A DNA stretch of 64,000 bases from Dyadobacter jejuensis (GCF_003149085.1 NZ_QGDT01000005.1:248001-312000); one strand, 5' to 3'. Numbered from the stretch's first letter, positions 17,953-28,154 are shown. The notes: generated from the letters alone by a model not told the origin. Program-made: numbers and translations.

Positions 17953-19437
17953 ATGAAAGTTAATCAAAAATATTCTAGAATAATTTGGAAGTCATGGCTT
18001 TTGGGGGCCACCTTTTTGACCATGGTCGCTTGCGAAGAAAAGCTCGACCTTACGCCCTATGGACAGCCCGTTGAGCAAACTTTTTACAAAACGGAGCAAG
18101 ACGCTATACAGGCCATTAATGCCGCCTATTACCCACTCAGAGAAATAGGGCAAGGATGGCGCAACGACCTGGTCGTAGGCGATATAGGGACCGACGACGC
18201 TATAAAAGGAGGCGTGAACGTAGAAGATAATGGGGGACTCCTGGAAAAGGAAACTTATAGACTGACCTCCGCCAACGCGACTTTGGCCTTACGCTGGAAG
18301 GCCAATTATCAAGGGATCTATTATGCCAATATCGTGTTGGATAAGGTTCCAAGTATAGATATGTCCGAGGACCTTAAGAAAAGAATACTTGGAGAAGCGC
18401 ATTTCCTAAGGGCTTTTTATCATTTCGACCTCGTCAAGTTATATGGTGGAGTACCTCTAGGCGATAAGATATTGCCCATTGATGGGAAATTTGCCAAGGC
18501 TTCTAAAGAGGAGATCTATGCATTCGTTGAAGCAGAGTTTAATTTAGCAAAGGAAAACCTACCCCTTAAAAGTAAAAATGTGGGGGTCAATAAAGGTCGT
18601 GCCGACAAAGGTGCAGCCATTGGCATGATGGTCAGGGTGAGTGCCTATCTGAACAAAATGGATAAGGTGCGGCAATATGCAGAGGAGCTCTTTGCCCTCA
18701 ATGAATATTCGCTAGACCCTGACTTTGGGGCCATCTATCAGCCTACCGGAGAGTGGGGTCCGGGCTCAATCTTTGAAATCAACTATTATCCTTCCAATGA
18801 TCCGGGTTGGTTGCAGGGCCAAGGTAATCTTACCGCCACAGCGGCTGGGCCACGTACCATCGGGGGCTGGGGCTTCGGGCAGCTGAAGCAGGATCTGTTA
18901 GACGAGTTTGAAACTGGCGATCCCCGTAAAGAAGCCTCTACTTATCTGGTAGGTGGCCAGGCTTATGGAACGGGAATCTTTAACCGTAAATATTCATACA
19001 CTCCCTACAGCAAGTATGAGTATGCCAAGGTAGGCTCAATCCCTACCAATGGTCCGCATAACTATCGGATATTGAGGCTTGCCGATGTATACCTGATGTA
19101 TGCAGAAGCCCAGTATGCCCTAGGCAATGAAACCGTGGCTAGAGAGTACGTCAATAAGGTACGTACCCGTGCCAGGGGAGATCAGCCCGCTTCGGTGCTG
19201 CCGAACTTGGCGGCTTCTGTAAGCGGCCAAGACCTGATCGATGCCATCTATCATGAAAGAAGGGTAGAGCTGGCTGGGGAAGGTCTTCGGTACTGGGACT
19301 TGATCAGAACCGGGCGAGCAGAAAAGGTATTGGGGCCGCTTGGATTCAAAAAAGGGCTCAATGAAGTATTTCCTTTGCCAATTGCCGATATTATCCTTTC
19401 GGACGGGGTGTTGGTTCAAAATCCTGGGTATAATTAA
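17953..19437 (+). CDS. susD: SusD/RagB-family outer-membrane glycan-binding lipoprotein
   Basis: The 494-residue product has a lipoprotein signal (LTMVACEE, Cys27). Typical SusD features follow: an early EQTFYKTEQDAIQAINAAY, the TPR-like LGEAHFLRAFYHFDLVKLYGGVPL, and the C-terminal RRVELAGEGLRYWDLIRTG signature near residue 435. It is surface-exposed, tethered by lipid, and forms the lid of the SusC channel. A strong terminator follows, so fecR-susC-susD is a self-contained unit; the enzymes downstream must be transcribed separately. Confidence 0.95.
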   Translation: MKVNQKYSRIIWKSWLLGATFLTMVACEEKLDLTPYGQPVEQTFYKTEQDAIQAINAAYYPLREIGQGWRNDLVVGDIGTDDAIKGGVNVEDNGGLLEKETYRLTSANATLALRWKANYQGIYYANIVLDKVPSIDMSEDLKKRILGEAHFLRAFYHFDLVKLYGGVPLGDKILPIDGKFAKASKEEIYAFVEAEFNLAKENLPLKSKNVGVNKGRADKGAAIGMMVRVSAYLNKMDKVRQYAEELFALNEYSLDPDFGAIYQPTGEWGPGSIFEINYYPSNDPGWLQGQGNLTATAAGPRTIGGWGFGQLKQDLLDEFETGDPRKEASTYLVGGQAYGTGIFNRKYSYTPYSKYEYAKVGSIPTNGPHNYRILRLADVYLMYAEAQYALGNETVAREYVNKVRTRARGDQPASVLPNLAASVSGQDLIDAIYHERRVELAGEGLRYWDLIRTGRAEKVLGPLGFKKGLNEVFPLPIADIILSDGVLVQNPGYN

Positions 19438-19444
19438 TTGCCAT

Positions 19445-19480
19445 AAGCCAATGCGCCATAAATCGGTGGCGCATTGGCTT
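19445..19480 (+). terminator. Strong hairpin terminator after susD
   Basis: AAGCCAATGCGCCA (19445-19458) and TGGCGCATTGGCTT (19467-19480) form a perfect 14-bp stem with an 8-base loop; a T-rich stretch (TGTCTTTATT) follows. Confidence 0.85.
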
Positions 19481-19810
19481 TGTCTTTATTCTGAGCGGAT
19501 TTTTTATTTTTAGGTCACTTTGAAACCATGAAAACATCCGTGAGAAGGAATACCTAATATTATATAGAGTCTGCTCTCGACAAATGTTGCCAACATATTA
19601 TTAGTGCTTACTATTTGAGGAATGATTTAAATTTATTATTAGAAAAGTTACCTAAATTTCGTCCTGTAAACGGTATTTATTTGGCTTTAAAACCCGGTCT
19701 CTCCCAGTTGCTGGATAGAACCCTAATTCCCTAATGAATGGGTGATGTTGTCACATTAATTCGTTAACGACTCGTCCAGGCATCCATCTTTGTAATTACT
19801 AATCTTTAAT
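19481..19810 (+). other. Intergenic region before the GH117 operon
   Basis: This stretch has no credible gene. It is AT-rich in its middle. It contains near-matches to the -7 consensus, TAAATTTC (ending 19660) and CATCTTTG (close to 19790), but neither is exact, so I do not call a promoter. It presumably holds control sites for the genes from 19811 onward. Confidence 0.4.
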
Positions 19811-21046
19811 ATGAAAAAATTAATAGCACTCGCACTCCTAGCCGCTACTACTCAGAGCCTACAGGCTCAAGACGTAAAGCCCTTTCCGTTTAAGTTGCCG
19901 ATGGAAAAGCCCGACCAAAAGCTGAGTACCGCCATGGAACGCTTGTATACCGATTATATGAGCCCTACCCCTCAGACTAACGAGTTGTATACCGAGTTTA
20001 AATATACCAGGCTCAAAGGCTTCGATTATAATAACGGCGATGGTACTATTTCGAGGAGGGACCCTTCTAAGGTTATTTTTGTGGATGGTAAGTATTACGT
20101 GTGGTACACCTATCGGCATACGCCTGTGCCTCCACAAGGCGCCGCAAAAGCCAATGACACCATTCCTTCTACCGATTGGGACTTGTCGGAAATATGGTAT
20201 GCGACCAGCGACGATGGGTTTACCTGGGAAGAGCAGGGGGTAGCCATTCCGCGGCCTCCTAAGCCCCAGGTAGGATGGCGCTCAGTGTCGACCTCCGACA
20301 TCCTGGTATTCAAAGGGAAATATTATTTGTATTATCAAGGATTTATGGAGATTAGCGGAAAGCGAGGCGACGACTGCCCCGTTACCGCTTCCTATGCCGA
20401 CTCGCCAAATGGCCCATGGACGCCCTGCAATGAAATTATTATTCCCAATGGCGGTAATGATTCCTGGGATCAATTCTCGATTCATGATCCCTATCCATTG
20501 GTTTATAAAGACAAAATTTACTTGTATTATAAGTCCGATTATAATGGCCAACCTAACCTAATCCGATCTACTGGCTTGGCTACGGCCGACAATCCCTTAG
20601 GGCCCTTTACTAAATACCCTTTGAATCCTGTCATTAACTCGGGCCATGAAACCACCCTTTTCCCCTTTAAAGAGGGGATTGCCGCATTGGTCATTAAGGA
20701 TGGTAATGAGCATAATACCATCCAATATGCTTCCGATGGCGCCAATTTTAATATAGCAGCTATCACTAGTTTGATGCCCATAGCGGGAGGGCCCTATGTG
20801 CCCGACGCTTACAACAGCGAGGGAAATGGTAGAGGAATCACTTGGGGGATCTCACATTTTACCAATGCAGGGAGTAAAGGAAAACAACATTCTATTCTGG
20901 GTCGTTTCGATTGTGATTTGAGCTTGGATGTGCATGACCCTCATATGAAGGAGACCCGTCTGGAAGCAGATCCGGATTTCTTTTTCCAACATGGATTGAG
21001 TAAGGCGCAATTGGAACGTATTCAGAAAGCGAATCCCAAAAAATAG
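19811..21046 (+). CDS. GH117-like 3,6-anhydro-L-galactosidase
   Basis: The 411-residue product has a signal peptide (cleavage after LQAQ, residue 20) and a five-bladed propeller. The N-terminal SxAxxR motif (Ser39-Ala41-Arg44) is the domain-swap dimer signature of GH117. Asp84 (SRRDPSK), Asp226 (IHDPYPL) and His279-Glu280 (NSGHET) match the catalytic positions described for that family. GH117 enzymes cut the alpha-1,3 bond at the non-reducing end of neoagaro-oligosaccharides to free 3,6-anhydro-L-galactose, probably in the periplasm here. It heads a run with a propeller protein and a GH140-like protein. A second GH117 member lies at 25908. The exact substrate (agarose or porphyran-type) is inferred. 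Confidence 0.85.
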   Translation: MKKLIALALLAATTQSLQAQDVKPFPFKLPMEKPDQKLSTAMERLYTDYMSPTPQTNELYTEFKYTRLKGFDYNNGDGTISRRDPSKVIFVDGKYYVWYTYRHTPVPPQGAAKANDTIPSTDWDLSEIWYATSDDGFTWEEQGVAIPRPPKPQVGWRSVSTSDILVFKGKYYLYYQGFMEISGKRGDDCPVTASYADSPNGPWTPCNEIIIPNGGNDSWDQFSIHDPYPLVYKDKIYLYYKSDYNGQPNLIRSTGLATADNPLGPFTKYPLNPVINSGHETTLFPFKEGIAALVIKDGNEHNTIQYASDGANFNIAAITSLMPIAGGPYVPDAYNSEGNGRGITWGISHFTNAGSKGKQHSILGRFDCDLSLDVHDPHMKETRLEADPDFFFQHGLSKAQLERIQKANPKK

Positions 21047-21092
21047 TACCATTGTCTTTCATGATGCTTCAACATACCAAATATCAATCCAA

Positions 21093-23978
21093 ATGACCCC
21101 TTCCGTTACATACGGGTATCCTCCAAAAGCCCGGGGGCAACATGCTGATTCCTGGTCTTTGTATAGGTATATCCTGCCATTGCTCCCGATAGCAGCCATG
21201 CTCGTCCTGCCTGGCCTTTCGCATGCTCAGCAAATAGGCATGAAAGAGTATTCTCAGATTTTGGAGAAGCAGCGGGTAGAGTCTGAAGATGCTCTGGTGT
21301 GGGGACCACAAGTAGGCCCTGGCAATGCAGGCTTCGCCAATCTGGTACGCTATCATCCGAGTATTCCGGGTTTGGTAACGGTATGTCCCGATATGTGGAA
21401 TATCTATCAGTCCGCTAATAATGGTCAACAGTGGCATAGTATAAAGGATTATGATGGAAATGGCGATTTTTATCATCTGCGTGAACTATGTTATTCCCCT
21501 ACAGAAGTCCACTTTGGCCTCGCCCTGGAATCGTCCAGACTCTGGAAGACCGATGATCTGGGCAGAAGTTGGACGCAGATTCCAAATTGCCCCTGGTACA
21601 AGGCCGATGCTGAAGGGATAGAGATGGAAGGTTGGAGAAAAAAGGTAGCCGCTCTGGCACTGGACCCGAATAATAAAAATATTTGGTTTGTGGGAGGAGG
21701 AGCCAATGTGAGGCAGCAAGAATGGCTGTCGAGCTATCATGATGCCACCTTAAAATCACCTCATGGGAGCACCGCCGATTTTGAGGGCAAGTTGTGGAGG
21801 ACTCAAGATGCTGGAAAAAGCTGGGTCTTGGTCAACAGGGGCTTGGATCCCAAGGCCCAAGTTGGGCGCATCATTGTCAATCCAATGAATTCCAAGCAGG
21901 TATTTGCCGCGTCTAATTATGGGATTTATCGTTCGATGGACGGTGGCAGTACCTGGAAGCAAATCTCGAAGGGTAAGTTGGAAAGTGATATCGTGATGGA
22001 CATGGACTTTTACTATGATTCAGAGCGGAAGCGGTTTAGTATTTACGTGATCGACCAGGTACAATATAGCCCCAAGGGCTCTACGACCACCTGTCAGGGC
22101 GGGATTTTCAAATCGAGCGACGAAGGGGATACCTGGGTTAAGATTAATGGGGATTTGGGCTTGGACCTCCACAGGTTAAGTGGGGGTGTTGCCGATAGCT
22201 ACTATAAGTTTATTGCCAAATGGTTTGGGATTTCTCAGCCCCAAGCAAAATCATCCTACCCCGATCTGCCAAAGTCGGCCCTCCAATACTTTAGCATGCT
22301 CAGCGTGGATCCTAGTAGGGAACATGCCTTGTACATTGGGTTTGCCGATCCACAGATCGGAAATTCGATCACCCCAGGACGGGTATGGACCACTACCGAC
22401 GATGGAAAGAAATGGATCAATACGGCACGTTTATACGAACATATTTGGACGGCCGATAAGGAGTATTGGGAGGAGCGAGGCAATCCATATCATGCCAATA
22501 TGAAAGTGGGGCATGAGTCGCCACACCATCAAAGCGGCAACAATTACGCCCTGCGATCTACCCGTGGGCTGGGTGTAGGGGTAGACGGCAGCGTCATGAT
22601 CATTTCGGACCATAGTACCATGCTCAGCACCGACCATGGTGCCAGTTGGCAACAGGTCGATGAGGATTATACGGCATCGGGAGCCATATTAGGTAGGGGG
22701 GATAGCAACCTGCCCGCCCTGGCCATAGCGATGGATAAGCGCAAGAACACCACCTTATTGGGCTCTGGGGAGCATCGGGTATGGATCCCTACCGACGATA
22801 GTCCCGACCAAAGGCTGGCCGTAAAGTTTAGCCCAAGTGCCCAAGAAACCGTCTCAAGTATGGCCTTCGACCCTTACGGGGTCGATACCGTTTATGCTAT
22901 CTCTAACCGCCAGGCCTTAAAGCAGTATATTTTCAGGAGCACCGACCGAGGAGAATCCTGGTCCAAGCATGGAGTGGCTACACCCGCCACCAATGCCTGG
23001 AAAGACGATTTTTATACGAATGCCTTGACGATCGACCCCATTGATCCATCGTATTTTTATTTCGGTATTACCCAGATCGTCGATCCTAAAAAGGCCGATC
23101 AGGGAGGGTTTTATTTTTCCGATGACCACGGTAAAACTTTTTCCGCTAGGAATCAGGGTTTGCCAACACCGGCTCGCATCCGGGATATTGTCTTCGATCC
23201 TCGGGATCCTTCTAGGAAATCCCTTTTCGTAGCGGCTGAGTACAACGACTTCTCTGCCCAATACCCGCAGGCTCAGGGAGGCCTCTATCATAGCAAAGAT
23301 CGGGGCTTACATTGGGAAAGAGTCAAGACGCCGCCTACTGTTAAGGGAGTTAACCACCTGGCGCTGGACCATACCAACCGTCTCTATATCACTACGGGAT
23401 ACCGGGGAGGGGGAGATGGCCTCTGGTATACCGACGACTTTGGGACTACTTGGAACCAAATTTTCAAATACCCTTCAACGGAATGTATCGACGTATCATC
23501 GTCCGATCATCATATGCTGGTTGTTACGGTAGGGTATCTGTCCAAAAATCCTGGGGTCTATTTTAGTAAGGATAGAGGGGTTAGCTGGCACAAAAGCAAT
23601 CAGAATCTGGCGAATCCCAATAAAATTGAAGATATAAAATTCGATATCCATCATCCCGGACAGGTATGGCTGGCCACCCTGGGTACGGGATTCTATAAGG
23701 GTGAGCTTAAAAATAGCGTTTCTAGCCAACGCATCGAAGTGACACCGCAGGTAGTGGAATATCGTACAGGAGATCGCCTGACAGCAAAATGGAGCAAGGA
23801 ATCAGATAAGAAGAATCGGCTGGTTTGGAAATCGGACAATCCTTCGGTGGTTACCGTCGACCAAGCAGGCAAACTGACGGCCAAAAGCCGGGGGCAGGCA
23901 AAAGTATGGGTCACTAGCTCCGACGGTCGGTATGCCGATTACAGTATCATCATCATCTCGGAACGACCAGCCCCCTAA
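21093..23978 (+). CDS. Large secreted Asp-box (BNR/sortilin-like) beta-propeller protein with C-terminal Ig-like domain
   Basis: The 961-residue product has a signal peptide (LVLPGLSHAQ, to about residue 46). At least ten Asp-box turns of the form S-x-D-x-G-x-x-W are spread along it, for example SMDGGSTWKQ, TTDDGKKWIN, STDHGASWQQ, STDRGESWSK and SKDRGVSWHK. This indicates one or two multi-bladed propellers, like GH74 or sortilin VPS10 proteins. The last 80 residues (SDNPSVVTVDQAGKLTAKSRGQAKV) form a bacterial Ig-like group 2 domain. Enzymatic activity is not certain: GH74 xyloglucanases share the fold but I see no decisive catalytic Asp pair. It lies 46 bases after the GH117 gene. Confidence 0.78.
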   Translation: MTPSVTYGYPPKARGQHADSWSLYRYILPLLPIAAMLVLPGLSHAQQIGMKEYSQILEKQRVESEDALVWGPQVGPGNAGFANLVRYHPSIPGLVTVCPDMWNIYQSANNGQQWHSIKDYDGNGDFYHLRELCYSPTEVHFGLALESSRLWKTDDLGRSWTQIPNCPWYKADAEGIEMEGWRKKVAALALDPNNKNIWFVGGGANVRQQEWLSSYHDATLKSPHGSTADFEGKLWRTQDAGKSWVLVNRGLDPKAQVGRIIVNPMNSKQVFAASNYGIYRSMDGGSTWKQISKGKLESDIVMDMDFYYDSERKRFSIYVIDQVQYSPKGSTTTCQGGIFKSSDEGDTWVKINGDLGLDLHRLSGGVADSYYKFIAKWFGISQPQAKSSYPDLPKSALQYFSMLSVDPSREHALYIGFADPQIGNSITPGRVWTTTDDGKKWINTARLYEHIWTADKEYWEERGNPYHANMKVGHESPHHQSGNNYALRSTRGLGVGVDGSVMIISDHSTMLSTDHGASWQQVDEDYTASGAILGRGDSNLPALAIAMDKRKNTTLLGSGEHRVWIPTDDSPDQRLAVKFSPSAQETVSSMAFDPYGVDTVYAISNRQALKQYIFRSTDRGESWSKHGVATPATNAWKDDFYTNALTIDPIDPSYFYFGITQIVDPKKADQGGFYFSDDHGKTFSARNQGLPTPARIRDIVFDPRDPSRKSLFVAAEYNDFSAQYPQAQGGLYHSKDRGLHWERVKTPPTVKGVNHLALDHTNRLYITTGYRGGGDGLWYTDDFGTTWNQIFKYPSTECIDVSSSDHHMLVVTVGYLSKNPGVYFSKDRGVSWHKSNQNLANPNKIEDIKFDIHHPGQVWLATLGTGFYKGELKNSVSSQRIEVTPQVVEYRTGDRLTAKWSKESDKKNRLVWKSDNPSVVTVDQAGKLTAKSRGQAKVWVTSSDGRYADYSIIIISERPAP

Positions 23979-24017
23979 AGTTATAGCGCACCCATTATCA
24001 ATAACCTTCTAATTGGA

Positions 24018-25640
24018 ATGAAGTATTTTAAACTCATTGTATTATTATTGACTATCTCCCAGAGCTTACTGGGCCAAACCCGCTGGGAGGCCTCTTCCCA
24101 GCGGCAAGGGATACAAGTAGAGCAATGGACGGTACACGATGTGGTATACACGTTAAAGAAGATGCCCACAAACCCCTTCGACAAAAACGTGACGGCCACC
24201 ACCATACATGGAGCCGACACCTTGCAGATTCCACTATTTTATAATGGCGGGAAGGAATGGATACTGCGTTTTTCGGGTAAGGAACCAGGTACATATGGCT
24301 ATACCCTGTCCGGCGACCTCCCCGAGCTCAGGGGTAGAAAGGGGAGTTTTGAAGTGACAAAAAATACCAAGGCCGACCGACATGGGGGTGTGGTAGTGAA
24401 AAAAGAGGATCCTAAGCATTTTTATTATGAGGATGGTACCCCTTATTTCAATTTGGCTTTCGAGTGTGACTGGTTATTTGCCCTAGACCATGGCCAGAAG
24501 AAACTCTCCAAAACTGACCAGCTTCTGTCGACGGTGGCACAAAACGGTTTTAAGCAGGTGGTAATGAACGTCTATTCCTACGATGTAAGCTGGAAGAAGG
24601 ACTCTTTGTTGGCTCAGCATCCCGAACATGAATATGGAGGTAGAGAGGATATCTTTCCTTTCTTAGGATCGAATAAAAACCCAGATTTTTCAGCGTTGAA
24701 TGTCGCTTTTTTTCAACATTTGGACCGTACGATGGCGAGTTTGCATGACAAGGAGCTGGTGAGCCATTTGATGATATATGTTTGGAACAAAATGGTGAAC
24801 TGGCCCGACATGGATACGCATGCCGACAACCTCTATTACGACTACGTGATCAAACGGTACCAGGCTTATCCGAATATCATGTGGGATGTTTCCAAAGAGG
24901 CCCTGTATTATGGCCGTGCCACGGCAGAGTATATTTCAGAACGTATCCAGCGCGCTCGGAAATTGGATGCATATAACCGGTTAATATCCGTGCATTCCTA
25001 TAGTTTTTGTAGCAAACACCCTGACGAGGTCGATTTTATTTCTTCTCAGGACTGGTCGCACCCCCTGTATCAGAAGATGCTGGATGCCGGCAAACGATTT
25101 CCAAATAAACCCATTTTTAATATTGAACATGGGGGTTATGAAGCGTCGCCGTACGAGGTTTTTACGGGCGATTATACCGATGCGGAAGTGTGTTTAAGGC
25201 GGAACTATATGTGTCTGTTTGCAGGAAGTTACACTACTTATTATTGGCAAGGTGCTTCTTGGAATGCTATTATTCACAATCCTTTCGAACAACCAGCGTC
25301 CTTCCCCAAGCCAAAGTTCGAATACTTTGCGCATATGAGCGCCCTGTTTAAACGCTACCCTTTCGCCAATTTTCAAGCCAATTTGGGCAAAAATAGCAGT
25401 GGGTATAACTTGACAGACCCTAAGAATGGGATTACGATGATGTATATGCCTAAGGAGAACCATTCGGTGATGCTTTTATTTTTGGATTTGAAGGAGGCGC
25501 CCGGGCATACGATGCAATGGTTCAATACCCTCACGGGTGCCTTTACTCCAGAGGAACCCTTTGTGAGAGCTAAGGCCGAAATATCACCGTGGCGTGGCCA
25601 GGCCGATACGATATTGATTGTTAAATACGGCCCGTCCTAA
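24018..25640 (+). CDS. DUF5060/DUF4038 glycosidase-like protein (GH140-like TIM barrel)
   Basis: The 540-residue product has a signal peptide (QSLLGQ, about 20). A DUF5060-type beta-sandwich (about 25-115) contains FYNGGKEWILRFSGKEPGTYGY. A TIM-barrel DUF4038-like domain (about 125-440) contains KHFYYEDGTPYFNLAFECDW, MWDVSKEA (probable acid/base Glu) and PIFNIEHGG (probable nucleophile Glu). A small C-terminal beta domain ends the protein. The family includes GH140 apiosidases and many untested enzymes, so the bond cleaved here is unknown. It begins 39 bases after the propeller gene and probably shares a transcript with it. Confidence 0.8.
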   Translation: MKYFKLIVLLLTISQSLLGQTRWEASSQRQGIQVEQWTVHDVVYTLKKMPTNPFDKNVTATTIHGADTLQIPLFYNGGKEWILRFSGKEPGTYGYTLSGDLPELRGRKGSFEVTKNTKADRHGGVVVKKEDPKHFYYEDGTPYFNLAFECDWLFALDHGQKKLSKTDQLLSTVAQNGFKQVVMNVYSYDVSWKKDSLLAQHPEHEYGGREDIFPFLGSNKNPDFSALNVAFFQHLDRTMASLHDKELVSHLMIYVWNKMVNWPDMDTHADNLYYDYVIKRYQAYPNIMWDVSKEALYYGRATAEYISERIQRARKLDAYNRLISVHSYSFCSKHPDEVDFISSQDWSHPLYQKMLDAGKRFPNKPIFNIEHGGYEASPYEVFTGDYTDAEVCLRRNYMCLFAGSYTTYYWQGASWNAIIHNPFEQPASFPKPKFEYFAHMSALFKRYPFANFQANLGKNSSGYNLTDPKNGITMMYMPKENHSVMLLFLDLKEAPGHTMQWFNTLTGAFTPEEPFVRAKAEISPWRGQADTILIVKYGPS

Positions 25641-25907
25641 ACGCTGGGGGGTATTTTAGTCTAAAAGATTCCCTCGGATGGGCGAGTAAGGCATACTGCC
25701 CATGTTCGAAATTGACAGTATTTTAGCCTGAAAATCATATATTTAGAACGGTGTTCAGTTTTTGTCTAGTCGCTTTATGATTAATGTCTGGGATACTTGC
25801 CGTTATTTGATCAATGCAAAATAGGATCGTTTCCATGGCCTGTAATGGTAGAGGGAACTCGATATGAAGTGATGAAGGATCTTGAAATAACTAATATAAA
25901 CCTTAAA
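25641..25907 (+). other. Intergenic gap before the anhydrogalactose catabolic operon
   Basis: No gene is recognised. An in-frame extension of the next gene runs back to 25797, but the lipoprotein signal begins only at 25908. A short palindrome, TTTAGTCTAAA, lies just after the preceding stop codon. No exact TAnnTTTG element was found. Confidence 0.35.
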
Positions 25908-27125
25908 ATGAAAAAAACATTATACGGCCTTATGGCGATTTGTGCTCCTTTATTGGTTGCATCCTGCAGCCAAGGACCTTCGAAACAATCGGAGAAGGAT
26001 TCTAAAGTAACCATCTCCGACGAGGAAATGGACTATCTGGGTATTACCGATAGGGAGCATTTGAGTGCGGCCTCTTTGAGGGCCCTGAAATGGCCGAAGA
26101 TCGGCAATGAATGGTTTTTAGAATTTAGCCAGCCCATGCCGCTGAAGGGCGACTTGGCCTACGAAGAGGGCGTGGTGAGGCGCGACCCTAGTGCGGTAAT
26201 TAAGGTAGGTGATTTGTACTATGTATGGTATAGCAAAAGTGTAGGTCCCACGCAAGGCTTTGCTGGAGACATCGAAAACGAAAAGGTGTTTCCTTGGGAT
26301 CGTTGTGATATCTGGTATGCTACCTCCAAAGATGGGATCACCTGGAAAGAAGAGGGTAAGGCCGTCGCTAGAGGTGAAAAAGGAGCTTACGACGATCGTT
26401 CGGTGTTTACCGTTGAGATTATGCAACATGAAGGGAAATACTACCTCTGCTATCAGACCGTCAAGTCGCCCTACTTAGTACGGGTTAAAAACCAAATAGG
26501 CCTGGCCTGGTCCGACTCCCCAAATGGTCCCTGGACCAAGAGTAAGGAGCCTATCCTAAGCCCCGCCGACAACGGAATATGGAAAGGGGAGGAGGATAAC
26601 CGCTTCAACGTAGTTAAAAAAGGCGATTTCGACAGTCATAAAGTGCATGATCCTTGCATTATTCCTTATAAGGGTAAGTTTTACTTGTACTACAAAGGCG
26701 AGCAAATGGGCGAGCAAATCACATTTGGTGGTCGGCAAATCAGACATGGCGTGGCCATAGCCGACAACCCCCTAGGGCCTTACGTAAAGTCTCCTTATAA
26801 CCCCATCAGCAACAGCGGTCATGAAATATGTGTATGGCCATATGGCGGAGGCATTGCGGCTTTGATTACAACCGATGGCCCCGAGAAAAACACCATTCAA
26901 TGGGCCCCCGATGGCATCAATTTCGAAATTAAAGCATCTATTAAAGATGCTCCTCATGCGATTGGCCTCAATAGATCGGCTGATACAGAAAAAGAACCTA
27001 CTGAAATTTTACGATGGGGATTGACCCATATTTATAATAATGCCAATTACCAAAGCATCATGCGTTTTACATCACATAGAGTTGTGAAGCATGTGGCCAA
27101 GGGTGAAAACGGAAAAACAAAATAA
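25908..27125 (+). CDS. GH117-like anhydrogalactosidase lipoprotein, divergent copy
   Basis: The start at 25908 gives a clear lipoprotein signal ([20 protein letters not shown], Cys20); upstream in-frame ATGs lack one. The 405-residue product keeps the GH117 SxAxxR dimer motif (Ser53, Ala55, Arg58), the [12 protein letters not shown]sp93, the KVHDPC Asp248 and the NSGHE His305. Otherwise it is distant from the copy at 19811. GH117 has clades that do not act on neoagarobiose, so substrate may differ. The membrane anchor places it in the periplasm or at the surface. It is five bases before the alcohol dehydrogenase gene, tying its product to the oxidative pathway that follows. Confidence 0.82.
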   Translation: MKKTLYGLMAICAPLLVASCSQGPSKQSEKDSKVTISDEEMDYLGITDREHLSAASLRALKWPKIGNEWFLEFSQPMPLKGDLAYEEGVVRRDPSAVIKVGDLYYVWYSKSVGPTQGFAGDIENEKVFPWDRCDIWYATSKDGITWKEEGKAVARGEKGAYDDRSVFTVEIMQHEGKYYLCYQTVKSPYLVRVKNQIGLAWSDSPNGPWTKSKEPILSPADNGIWKGEEDNRFNVVKKGDFDSHKVHDPCIIPYKGKFYLYYKGEQMGEQITFGGRQIRHGVAIADNPLGPYVKSPYNPISNSGHEICVWPYGGGIAALITTDGPEKNTIQWAPDGINFEIKASIKDAPHAIGLNRSADTEKEPTEILRWGLTHIYNNANYQSIMRFTSHRVVKHVAKGENGKTK

Positions 27126-27130
27126 TACCA

Positions 27131-28144
27131 ATGAAAGCAACCGTATATGAGGGGAATAAAACATTCTCCGTTATTGAAAAATCTATAGAAGAACCTGCAG
27201 CAGGGGAAGTACGTATCAAGGTAGCCTTTGTGGGTATTTGTGGTACAGATGTTCACGTTTACCACGGAAATATGGATAAGAGGGTTCAGATTCCTCAAAC
27301 CATAGGTCACGAAATGTCGGGGGTGATCGATGCCGTCGGAGCTGAAGTGAAGGATATCGCTGTTGGCGATAAAGTAGTGGTTCGTCCTTTGGACGATCGC
27401 CTGCAGCAGGAGTCCGACAAAGGGATCAGCCATATCTGTGAAAAATTAAAATTTATCGGTGTAGATACTCCTGGAGCCATGCAGCAATACTGGAATGTGC
27501 CCGCTTTCACCATCCACAAGCTAAAGGCAGAAACCGACTTGAAATTGGCCGCTATGACCGAGCCTTTGGCAGTAGCCTGTCATGATGTGCGCATGAGTGA
27601 GCTTAAGAAAGGGGAGACGGCTGTGGTGTTGGGAGGCGGCCCTATAGGCTTGCTAATCGCCATGGTAGCTACCCTAAAGGGGGCACAGGTTATTATATCG
27701 GAGGTCAATGAAGCACGTGTGGCTATTGCTCGTGAGTTTGGCTTTACGGTAGTGAATCCTGCTCAGGAGGATATTATTGCCTACGTTCAGGAGGTTACGG
27801 CGGGTAGAAAGGCCGATGTAGTCTTCGAAGTTGCTGGAGTACAACCTTCTGTAGACGTCATGACCAAATTGGCCGGGATACGGAGTCGCGTGGTGATGGT
27901 GGCTATTCATGCCCAACCCAAATCTGTCAATCTTTTCGACTTCTTCTGGAAAGAGCTTAAGCTCATCGGGGCTCGTGTTTACGAAAAAGAGGATTACGAA
28001 GAGGCCATTAGCCTTATTACCTCCAATACCCTAGGTTTTGAAAAACTGATTTCAGAAGTAAGACCCTTGTCGGCGATTCAGGAGGCTTTCGAAGCCATTG
28101 ACAATAACCCTGCCGGGATAAAAACATTATTAGACTGCCAATAA
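27131..28144 (+). CDS. Zinc-dependent alcohol dehydrogenase (MDR), probable 2-keto-3-deoxy-L-galactonate 5-dehydrogenase
   Basis: The 337-residue product has the MDR catalytic zinc ligands Cys37 (ICGTD), His60 and Glu61 (GHE), and a Rossmann motif VVLGGGPIGL (about 165). The four-Cys structural zinc loop is missing; the segment reads RPLDDRLQQESDKGISHICE instead. In bacteria that use 3,6-anhydro-L-galactose, such a dehydrogenase oxidises 2-keto-3-deoxy-L-galactonate at C5. The assignment comes from the operon: GH117 before it, SDR, aldehyde dehydrogenase and an enolase-family enzyme after it. Another polyol or sugar-acid dehydrogenase role cannot be excluded from sequence alone. Confidence 0.82.
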   Translation: MKATVYEGNKTFSVIEKSIEEPAAGEVRIKVAFVGICGTDVHVYHGNMDKRVQIPQTIGHEMSGVIDAVGAEVKDIAVGDKVVVRPLDDRLQQESDKGISHICEKLKFIGVDTPGAMQQYWNVPAFTIHKLKAETDLKLAAMTEPLAVACHDVRMSELKKGETAVVLGGGPIGLLIAMVATLKGAQVIISEVNEARVAIAREFGFTVVNPAQEDIIAYVQEVTAGRKADVVFEVAGVQPSVDVMTKLAGIRSRVVMVAIHAQPKSVNLFDFFWKELKLIGARVYEKEDYEEAISLITSNTLGFEKLISEVRPLSAIQEAFEAIDNNPAGIKTLLDCQ

Positions 28145-28154
28145 TCGAAACAAA

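Noticed and set aside
19651..19800. Promoters TAAATTTC and CATCTTTG before the first GH117 gene
   Set aside because: Each deviates from TAnnTTTG at one base and lacks a well-placed -33 element; mentioned only as near-matches.
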